This document shows positions 48,501 through 60,500 of a stretch of DNA of 64,000 nucleotides, piece by piece. Each line of letters opens with the position of its first letter. Position 1 is the stretch's first letter. Origin of the DNA: Micrasema longulum. Lineage: Eukaryota; Arthropoda; Insecta; Trichoptera; Brachycentridae. The notes beneath the pieces are model-generated. The model saw nothing but the letters and a program-made list of their open reading frames with translations, made no database searches and was not told the origin of the DNA. The stretch spans positions 31,013-95,012 of the forward strand of contig JAGVSM010001189.1 in NCBI GenBank assembly GCA_022494885.1, written 5' to 3'. Position numbers and translations under genes: made by a program.

Positions 48501-51500
48501 AAATGCTCTAATTTTTACCGAGTGTAAAAAAACAATTTTATATTCTATTTCTATGAACTTCCTCATATGATATTTGATGTTAAAAATCTATCTGACGAGC
48601 ACCTTCAGCATTATTCTGATATGCTTTATCATCTGATTGGCGCAAAACCATAATCTGGGCTCCGATTACAATGGGAAGTTACAAGTTACCTAACATTTAT
48701 CTTCAATTTTATCTACAAAGTAAATAAAGTTTTCTGCATGGAAACCAGAATATGCGTACATTTTTTTCTTCCAAACATGTTCAATTAAAATTCACCGACG
48801 AAGATACTTTAAATGTTTATTTTCGTACACAAATATCGATTTTTCTTTACAGACCGTCGAAGATAACTGTTTTAACTTCCCGTTGTTATCGGGGCCCTGG
48901 TGGAGTCCACATTGTTTTCGACCGCCCACTCCGAACAAGTGTTAAAAATTGAAATGGCGTCTTTATGTTTGACCGCGTTAGGTGTTAGTTCTTCTGTAAT
49001 GCCGTCATTTTATTTCAGTGCATTCTTAACAATTCAACCATTAGTCATTATCTCAGAACTTTTTTCCATGTCCTTTCCGGGACCCCTGCTTGAACTTCTG
49101 GATCCTTTAATCCATTTACCATATTTAGTGTTCCCAAATGAAGCATCGATCCATGTCCATTTCCTTCATGAACAAACTTTTTGCCGCAATTTCCTAATTA
49201 CATTAATGATAATAATAGTTTATTAACAAAAATAACAATAACTTTATCTACTACATACACAGTTAAGTTATAAGTTACTTTTCCCCAAGGTTCTGCCGAG
49301 TGGTATACTACATCAAATAAATTATTTTTCTCGAGGATAGATCTGTGGCCAATATCGTAAATCGTAATATTACGGGAGAGTAATTTTTTTATCCATTTTG
49401 TTGCGTTAATGAACTGTTTGACGTCTTTAATAACAAATATTTATAAAAAACAATACAACAAATGTATGTGTGCATAAAATAGATAAATATACACGTTTTT
49501 TAATTGACATCAGCCGTCTGCAAAATGGTAACAAGAACTAATGAAATTTGACATTGGCTCTTCTAGATCCTAGCCACGGAGATAATATGATGCTATCATC
49601 TTTACCAACATTTTCAATAGGAGTTTCTTGCGATATGAAGTTTTCACCACCTGAATAACATTTTGATTCACGGGCTGCATGAGTGGAGTGGAGGAAGAAA
49701 CATAACTGTAATTTGTCCATCATCACTTATCAAATCGGTGAAATTTGGATGGCCAGTAGCTCAATCACAAATAACCATCGACGTGCTTGAAAACGTGCTA
49801 AGCTTTTGAGCGATCACAATGAATAATAATGAACATGCTTAAGTTATCGCGGGCGTAAGTCAACGCGTGTGTAAATCTCTAAGTCAACGCCCGTGTCGGT
49901 TTGTTTTTTGTTTTCTTCGTGTAAATAAATACAGTTCACTGGCGAAAAATCGGCGTTTACTATGAAAAATATAACAATATATTACATTTGCAAAATAGTA
50001 ATGAGTATCAATGCAAAAAAGTGAAAATTAAACTACAATTACTATGGCGACTGCTTTTCTTGACATTTGGCTAGCCAACCGCCGCGGCGGCTAAATGCAA
50101 TAAATAGCGTGATAAAAATAGCATTTTTGGAATATTTTCCATATTTACACCGGTGAAATTCAAATATGTGATTGCGCAGCAGGATTATACGTCGCGAAAC
50201 GTATATATTTTGACATTTAATATTAGGTGTTTTGATGTTCCATTGCGATCGCGAATACGATAAACAACCACGGTGAGAAATTGGTATCACGCTGCTTATT
50301 AGGACGTCGACAGTTATTTGTGATTGAGCTACAGGAGTATTATCGAGTAACAATTAGGCTTTTGGAGACAGCTTTAGTTCTACAATTCCTTCGCCCTTCT
50401 CTCGATGCTATGGTTTGGATTACTGGAGGTTTGGTTTACAGCGGGTTCGGATTACAGAGACCATACTGTGCAACTGTGCATACAAATTAAAATGTAAAAA
50501 AAAAAAGTAAATATTTGCGTTCTTATTATTTATGCAAATATTTAGATTTTTGGGGCCATTTTCAACGAGTTGTAAATAACCTCATATTAGAAAATGGGAA
50601 TCAAGTTGGGGTAGAGTGGGGTTCGAACCTCGGATTTCTGATCCGTGAGTCCGCAACACTAGCCACGAGACCACAACCCGATTCAAATTCACGTCCTTAT
50701 CACTTTTGTCATCGTCATTGCACATCATTATCATCATCACCAGCTTCCTCATCTTCACTAGCATCATCATCATCACAAATAGCCGTGATTTAATGCTTAA
50801 AATACTATGGAAATTTTATAAAAAAAGTAAATGTTCAATGTTTTCATTTCAGCTTTTTCCATTTACCTTTTCTTCATGGTGGCATTTTTTTGGTTGAATG
50901 TCATGTGTTTTGATATATGGTGGACATTTAGGCAAGTGATTTTATTTATCCATTTTATAATACCTTAATAATTTATTTCGATAAGCTATCAGAATATTAT
51001 TGTGGCTAACCAAAAACTGTTTCCTCGTCATAATAATCGCAACATTATATTTTATATGTGTATTTGCATAATATTATACGATGACCTCATTGAAACCCTA
51101 CTAATTTCCTTACAAAAAAATGGTATCTTAATTCAAATGTAATTAATTTTATTTGAAATATTTACATAATAATATGTTTCGTACATCGATAAACCAGGAT
51201 GTTAGTTTGATTATGTTCATTTATATCTCATTTATAGTAAGTATGTATGTATGTATGAGTAGGTGATAAACCTTATATATCCAGTATAGCAAAAAATGCA
51301 CAAAAAATAATTTAGTACATAAAATAATCACAAACAACATTTGAATTAAGTAAAGTAAGATTTATTATACATCTTACCAATGATAAATTGTTTTTAAGAA
51401 TTTCTAAATCACTAGTTTAGGAAAACCCCAGGGTACAAACTGCTATTATTTACTAAGTTTATAATACTTTATAAACATACAAATTGATTCAATATGATTT

Positions 51501-54500
51501 TAAAATTTTGAAGACCTACATTGAACGCCTATTTATAAGCATTTAAATATTTAAACAAAAATAACTGCCAAGTAATAAAATTCACATTTTTAATGTATTT
51601 TCTTAAATATTTTATATTATTATTGTTTTCTCGTGAAAATTAATGCATTATTTTTAAAAAATAAGCAAAGAATATGTCATTGACAGCATTGTCCATCGCT
51701 AGCGAATACTTTCTCACAGTTTTCTGACAGCATAAGAATACCGTCTCGAAAGAACGACTCATCTTTTGAGGTTATCCACAAATCGAGCCATTTTTGGAAT
51801 CTTCATAAGGATGAAAGTCCCGTTCAACCAGACCATGAATTATCGATCGGAACAAGTGGTTATAGGAAGAAGCAATGTCCGGTGAATACGGGAGTGGGGT
51901 AGGACTTCTTATTTGAGCGTTTCTAAGTATGTTTTGACTGGCCTTGCACCATGTGGCCGAGCGTTGTCATGCTGCAAAATAACTTTATCTTTTTTATTTT
52001 ACATGGCTTACCGCCTTTTATTGTACACAGTAATACAAAATTAAATAAACCTACTAAATAGGTTCATGTGATGATAAAATTAAAATAAAACAAATTGCTT
52101 TAAAGAATATAAATTATTTAAACCAAATTATTTACAGTTGGAGAACAAAACTAAAATGAAAAACAAAAATAAAGATAAAATGCAAAAAAAAACTTGTATA
52201 TTAAGAGAAAACTAAAAATAATTAACGTAAATTTAAAGTAAAAAGTAAGATTCTTAAGAAGCTTGTAATTCTTTATAATTAATCATATCTATTGGATGTT
52301 GAGGGTGTAGTTAATGTGCCTTAGAAATTTTCTTCGTTGAAGCTTAATGATGAAGTTGGCTGTAGTATTGCCCGAATGTAAAAAGGCTAAGATAACACCA
52401 ACAGCGAGAACTTATTTAATTCCCCAATACAACTATCATCACTGTATAATAAGCTTTACTGCGATTTGCGACATGGCTCGAAATCACTTTCTTTATCGGA
52501 AGAAATATTATGAGGAGTCGTTGGCAATCAGAATCAATGTCAATCTCACCATCGTTCAGTTTTAATTTTATTTTTCTTAAAATATAATTAGTGACCAAAG
52601 TTTGTTCAGATTTTCTTATTTGGTGACCAATTGTTTATGGAGATCTTTATATTCAGAAATACAATTGCTGAGCTCACATTGAAACTTCAAGGCTCATTCA
52701 GAATTTGTATCATATCAAAACACCGCCAAATAGACACAACGGATTTTGCATGTAAAGTATATGAACAATCTGTTGTTCATTACGTATTATTTATTTATTT
52801 TTAAATTGCTTAAAAATAAAACTGCGTAACTTTAAACTACCACAAAAAGAGGTTTGAATGTATATGATGTATATTTTATTAGGTGTTTGTCTGGACCTCG
52901 CTTTGGTCGTCACTCATCGGAGAGACGACGATTTGTCTACTACTCCTTGTATGGTTGGGGTGTCCCCATCGTCTTGACAATATTCAACGCTATAATGCAG
53001 TTCCACGAGAGCATTCCTGACCACATAGTGACTCCGCATTTTGGTGTGCGTACCTGCTGGTACCGAGGTAAGAATTCCTGTACAAATCTAATAGAAAATA
53101 AAATATGGCTTAGAAATCTTTTATACAGAATGAATTGTAGAATTCACCCGGAAACAAATGTCCACTGTCATCTTACCTACTATCATCTTAAGGGCAGTGC
53201 GGAAATGAAACTGTACATTTCCTTTAGGTAAACAATTGATTATCAAAACACCCAAATTACTGATGATAAATCACAAACTGCTGACAGCCGGGAAAATAGA
53301 AGTAAAAAACAAAAACTTTATTCCAAAAACGGAAAACATTTTAATGTATGAAGCCTATGTAGAAACTAAAATATGTTATACGCAACTACTGTGGGGAGCA
53401 GGATATCAAAATGACATAAATAGACTACAAAGACAACAAAATAAAATATTAAAGTTAGTATATGACCTTCCCTATCTAACTGCAACAAGAGAACTTTTTA
53501 AACAAACTAAGCAATTTAATCTAACTGAACGTTTTTTAACTAGAATCATTAAAACTTATTCATAAATTAGCCACTAATGTAAATGTAGACGAAGAACTAA
53601 AACTTGTAAAAAATTGTAGTCAACATGGACATAATACGAGAATATCAGAAAAATATCATACACAACTTTCTAAAACAAGCCAAGGACAATCAAGACTAAT
53701 AAACCGGGGACTGAAAGTATACAATAAACTACCAGACAAAACTAAACAAAAGACTCAGACAAACTTTTCAAAAGATGTAAAAAATATTATTTTGAACAAC
53801 AGAGTGAATAAAAAATGTTTATATTATTTTTGTAAAATGAATGTAATAATCCGTAAGGGTTAGTAAGTAAATAAAAAAAATAAAAAAAGTGAACACCGGA
53901 CACCATATTTACACAGCTACTGAGCAGGAACTGACTGTACTCTCTCTGTTACTCGTTATATAACTTGTAATAACACTAGGGTGGGTCGATGGCAGCGATT
54001 TTTCGATTAACAAATTCAAAGAGAATTCAAAACTTGCGCATTGGTATGTTTATCAACGGAAAAATACTAAAAATCATGCATTTCACAAAGGGCCTAATGT
54101 TTGAAAACTATGGCAAAAATAATCGAATTTTCATTTTTTGCTAAAAACATGTAGGTAACTTTTTTAAAACTTTTTTTTTATTTTTTTTTTTTATTTGAAA
54201 ATTTATTTATAAACAGCATTAAAGACATAGAATTAAGAATGGTCAGTTCTATGATTGAAGAACTTCATTTTAGTTTCCCGATGATAGACAAAATATAATT
54301 AAAGATATCTTCAGTAAAAACAAAAAGCATTTTTAAAATTTAAGTTTTTACCGATTACATATTGCAATTCTTCGCCCATTTTATTTCACTTTCAATTTGT
54401 CGGCCTCGTCGTGTAATGATCAGCGAGTTTGCCTACGATGTAAGAGGTCTCAGGTTCAATTCCCGACATGGTTGATATAAAATATTTATTTAAAGGGTGT

Positions 54501-57500
54501 TTTCGCAATTAAACATTTCATGGTCCCTGTACGATTGATTATATTATCTTCATGTAACAAAAAATGATCAAGATACGCTGCGATTGGTGTACTGATACAG
54601 TGCCCTATGCACGATTAGGTGTGGAAAGGTAACGACGATGAAAAAAACATTTTTTATATTGTCGGTCAGCGAGCATTACCGCCAATCTCTGAAGTTCATA
54701 GTCCACTGATCGATGACACACACGTTCAATAATTTCACCTGAAATAAAGACCGACCAACGACCGGTAAAGCAAGTCATCATTTTATATTAAATACGATAC
54801 ATTATATTCTGCAAGACTAACAGTATTTCACATAACGACAAGAGCAACGTCCTTCAGTACAACATCGTTCCTACCACGAAGACATGAAGAACAAAGGAAA
54901 GCGAACTATTTATTTATTCAGAGACTACAGGGCGTGGTAACGCCCAGTCAGCCCAACAAGTCAGCCCGACAGTCAGCCCAGACAGTCAGCCCAACAAGTC
55001 AGATCGATGCAGTCACCCCAGTTCCAGCATGTTATTCAAGTACAGCCAGAACAACTTATCGTATCGCCATTACGCACGTATTCCGTAAAAGTTCCGTATA
55101 TTTATTCGCCATGTAATAGATACACCATCGAACATCATCATCATCATCATTCCATGTCCGCTCCCTAGTTGAAGCATATGGTATCCAAGAAGAGCCTCCA
55201 TGCGTCTCTATCGGCTGCCAACTGCTTTACGTCCTCCCAAGTCAGGTTCTCGTCCCGAAGTTCTGACATAAACTGCCGACAAACAGTCAGCAGAAAACGT
55301 CCAGGACGTCAAGAACCCGATGCTCTGTAAAGCAGGCAAGCGCGGTTAAGGCTCTCAGGAGGCATCCGCAGTATATGGCCTAGCCGACCGTATCGCCTCC
55401 GCTTGACGATAGTTATCACCGGAGTTTGCTGCGTCCGTTTTTTTTATTACATCGTTCCTCACAAAGTCGAACCACCGCACTTCCAAGATTCTTCAGAGAC
55501 ACCAATTCTCGAAACTCAGAATTTTGCGAGGTGCCACGATTCGCATCCGTAGAGAATACGTGTCATGCAGGCGTTATATAGGTGGTATTTGGTTTTCACT
55601 GATTAAATGTCCGATCACCAGACAGCCTTTATACTGTTGAATGTGGCGCCTGCTACTCCTAACCGCACTCCCAGTTCTTTTTGAAAGCTGCCATCGAACA
55701 CTCAACACCATTTTTTCTGTAAATCGCCAACTGGAGTACGAGCTTCGACATCCCCCAACATCCTAAATCATACATTGCTGACTCTACAACAGCAAAAATC
55801 CTACATCAAACATAATTATATCATACTTAATTGTTTTTTTCCAGTAGACAGTAAAAACTCTCTTAATTACTCCGATCTGCGGTATTATTCTTCTTCAGAA
55901 AGCTCAAAGGTGCCACGCGTATCGTATTATTAGGGAACATCCAATCAGAGTTAATAAGAGTTAAACATGCAAATATAAGTTTTGACAAAACTGTAGATAG
56001 TGGTAATGCACGCCGACCGTCGATATCCAATTTCCTGTAGCACTAAACTTTCTCATTCAGTGTTAGAACACCAAGAAAGCTTCTCGTTGAGCTATTTCAT
56101 CAAGTCGCTTTTACGTTTCAGATTGGAAGTCGCAAATGCTCTATTTCTACACGCCAGTTTTGATTCTCATCGTTTGTAACACCGCTCTTTTCGGCAGTAC
56201 GAGTTACAAAATTCTGGTGGTGAACCGGGAAACTGCAGTCCTCAATACGGGAGGCAACTCCAGAAATGATCGCTATAGTAGTGAAAAGCAAAGGTGATTA
56301 TTATTTTTTATGTTGCACACACTAACAAACAATAATATTTATATTGCCAAACAATTAATCTTCTTCTACGCGACGTTGGCGATCACTTTAACGAAATCAT
56401 ATTATGTATCTGTCCTGCACTACTTATCAACAACCAACCAGCCAACCAACACTACACCAATTCTTTAAAACAAGATTAAATAATGGGAATTATTTTGGAC
56501 TCAAACTTAAATTACAACAGTCATATAGAAACTATAATTAACAAGGCATACAAAATGACTGGATTTATCATGCGGCTGTGTAAATCTTTTAAAAACTTAG
56601 GTTCATTTATATTGCTTTACATAACATACGTACGCCCCCATCTTGAATATTGCACTGCTATCTGGTCTCCTGATTATAAATTGAATATTAATAGAATCGA
56701 GAGTGTTTGAGATTTGGACAAACTCAAAATATTGTTGATAAATGACCCGGTCCATGAAGAAGTATAGAAATTGAAAAAATAACATTTTCAGGCGTTGCCT
56801 AGTATGCAGGTGAAATAATTCAATTAGATGAATCTCACCTGCATAAATAAAGGTTTCAGCTCTTTAACTTCACAAACATCAACAGATGAAAGAATTGAAG
56901 GAATATAGATGTTCAAATATAGGCAGAATGGTGAATGTTACACAGTGTGTAGAGTGGCCACTTAAACCAGCCATTGACAGGTCATAAGCCCTGTAGATGC
57001 CTAGACTTCTATATTACCTTTTCTTAAATGTTCTTCATCTCTGTTGTAATATGTTAATTAATATAATGTTCGCGGTTTGGCAACATTTTTTTAAAAATTA
57101 ACTTTTTGAATATAATGTTAATTGCACATTGGCGGGCTTATTGCCAAATGGCAATTTCTTCTAACCAATCAATTAATAAAAGTTTTTTTTTTATAACTCA
57201 AGTTGCAAAACATATTCAATACAAAATAAAAAAAGCCAAAGAAATACAAAAAAACAGAATTGTATTTCTATATAAATTACCTTAAATCCTATTATTTTAT
57301 ATTTTTTTTATTTATTAAAAAAAACAACAGCAATACAAAAAAATATTTACAACATTATAAAAAAACATATAATAAAGCCAAATAAGTTTTCCACATAAAT
57401 ACAATGATAAAAATCCAGTTCAGTTAGATATTCATATAGAAGTGCATGTGTGCGAGTTTTTGTGTGTGAGAATGCGCGGGTAAGTGAGTGGATTGTGGTT

Positions 57501-60500
57501 TTGGTAGGTATGTATGTGAATATGTGTGTGAGTGTATATGGGTGTGAGGGTGGGTTGGGAAAAAGGAATAAAGAGGAAAGGAGGAGAGATTAAGGAGAAA
57601 GGAGATGTTTCTTCAGACGTGATTTAAACATTACGCGGCCACTTACGCATGCGCGTACGTGGGATGTCGTTCAGGGGGAGACGGGGGACATTTGGCAAAC
57701 TTTTGAACACAGGTATATTATGATTCTATGGTAAAACAATATGGCAAATATTATAATGTCGCTTGAAAGAAAATTTTCTGCTTTACAAGATATTGAGATT
57801 GATTTTACGTTACATATACACTGAGGCATAATTAAATAGAGATGATGCTTCATAGAAAGATATTTTGAAATTAAAATCCAAAAAATTAGCGCTGTCGCGT
57901 GAAGATTGCTACCCAAAACGCGCTGTAGAGTAAAAAAAACTTACTGTCTATGCCAGTTTACTGTGAACTCAAAGCTGTATGTCGCATTTTTACGCTGCTT
58001 CTTACTGACTACAAGTTAGGTTCCGGAACTGAACTGAGTGGAATAGAAAGTGCTTAGTGCTGCATCTAGTGTAAACATATAATATATATATTAATTTTAT
58101 AAGTTTTTAATATTATTTCTTTTATTAAGATTCTTATTTTTAGTGAAATTGTTATTTTTAATATTGTATCATAATACATGTAATTATTTTTATCAAGGTA
58201 TTTAATGTTTCTTGTATTTTTATTGTTTTAAAAAAATATATATATTGGATCAAATATAATTATTAATTATTTGAATTAACTTTATACTTTGTTGTCTTTA
58301 ATTATTATGGCTTTTAAGGCTGTGCCCGTGTTAAGCCATTGAAATACATTAATACATTAAATTTCTTAATAAAGATACCAGATTGAATTTGGTAATGTAT
58401 CCAAAATAAAACAAGTTTATTGGATCATAATTCTACTTTATTTTTATAAAATATACAAAGGGTATATTGTGACGCGTTTCGTCTTATTAGGACATTTTCA
58501 AATAAACTAACTTAAATATTGACAATGTTTAAAGATAATTTTTGTTTTATGTTTGTGGATAACAAGACTAACAAGACAAAACGCGGCACAATATACCCTT
58601 TGTATATTTTATAAAAATAAAGTAGAATTATAAGCCAATAAACTTGTTTTATTTTGGATACATTACCAAATTCAATATGGAATTCTACCAATTGTCTGCA
58701 TACACAATAAAAAATATACCTGTCTCGAAGATGTTGCGAAAGCGATAAAACCGGTCACTGGATATTCCAAATTTGTGGATAAAAGTATCTTTCGTCTTTT
58801 ATTTCTATAATAAACTTAATATTTATTGTTAAAGAAAAGAGATTTGTTTCTTTAATACTTGGGAGTAAGCAATCATTATGGATTACTCGTACATTTCCTT
58901 GTAACACCAAAAATGTGCTACCATCAGGCAATTTTTTTTTTCTATTAGTAATTTATTATCTATCTACCATTTTCTGAAAAGATATGTAAAATATTTTGGA
59001 TAACAACAAGCACCAGTGCATTACCCACCTCGCTGAATCTTACGATAGAAATCAGCGAAATGCCATAACTATGTTTTTTTTTGGGTAAAATTTAAAAACC
59101 TTTATATTGAATGATTTACTCTACAGTACAGGTATTTGCATCAGTATTCTATCCTATAGGAAAATGGTATTGTCCAGGTTCTACGTATACCTGAGGCTGT
59201 TCTTGGTGATGGGTGTGAACTGGACAGCGGAGTTGATCAGCTTCGTGGTGGGAGGCTCCGACTGGATCTGGATCATCACGGACTTCGGCAACACCCTGCT
59301 CGGTGTTTTCATCTTCTTTACCTTCGTTTGGAAGAAAACGGTCAAGCTACTCCTCTTGCAAAGGTAGTATACTACATTTTTAGGTAGACTCCAAAATTAC
59401 CTCACTTATTGTTGTGTGCTTAATTCCTCCGACCCTGGGACTGTAAATAAAGGTCCGCCTTTTCGCGATACGTGCGCGTTCGAAGAAAATGGAAAACCAT
59501 AGAATTAAGAATAGCCCAGAAGGAGCGAAGAATCATATTTGAATCCAATAATTCCCCCACTTAGACACACTTTTGCCGCGCGCATACTTGAAGTCACCGA
59601 GTAATATTTCCAGATCGCGAAGAATATAACCATAACACAAATGTAAGGTAAAAAAAACGAATTTGTTAATTTTTCTAAAATTTTATTGTGCACTCGGAAA
59701 CATTGATTGACACAACAGAGTAGATAAGTAAAGGGTCATTTAATTAGAGTAATCGAATTAATGAACTTTGAACTTAAAATATAAAACAAATTTTATTTTA
59801 CATAAAACAAATATTTTTATATCATGTTAAATAATATTTTATGTTTAAAAGATAATGTCGGCCAAATGTCCACCATGGCGTTGTTTAATCCGAGGTTCAA
59901 TTTTCATTTTTCTTCTTATTATATGAGCAAAGTAGGGTAAAAATTATTACTACTCTGGCAACACTATTGAAATTTCCATTTTGTTTCTTCGACAATCTGA
60001 CAGATGGAAAAATAATAAAAATTTTAGTAATGCATTTGTGACCCATTCATTTGATAATTACACATGAAATGTGATTGCATCCTGTTTCTTTAAGATCCTA
60101 GCAGTATTTCTACACTTTAAAAGGACACAACACGGCATGGTTAAATTAGGAGTTACGTACTGAGCGACGTCTACAAATAAACTAATGGGTCAAAACGTAA
60201 ACCTACTAATTTATGAGTAGTTGAGACGCCTTCTGTTTGATGTGCGTATGCGGTTTCTGGAATATTCTTAATTCTATGTGGAAAACGTTTGATTTTATGT
60301 AAACCATTTAACGTAATGTTTTAAGTGTCAATCCTGGAATGAATGAAAGGGTAAGGACTTACGATTTTCTCCCTTTGGCACTGGTCCAGAACACCACTGT
60401 TTTCGATTGCATAAAATCACTTTCACGATTCGTTTATATTTGCACGGCACAGGATGTTCGAAAAATATCACGCTCGCGGTCTCACGTTTTCGTTGTATGT

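Noticed and set aside
48900..49226. 108-codon plus-strand open frame in GPCR intron 3
   Set aside because: Hydrophobic translation without family features or splice support. The minus strand may hold a degraded transposon piece, but I could not identify it.
54945..55015. Possible CRISPR-like array
   Set aside because: Units of about 13 bp in direct tandem without unique spacers; this is a minisatellite in a eukaryotic genome.
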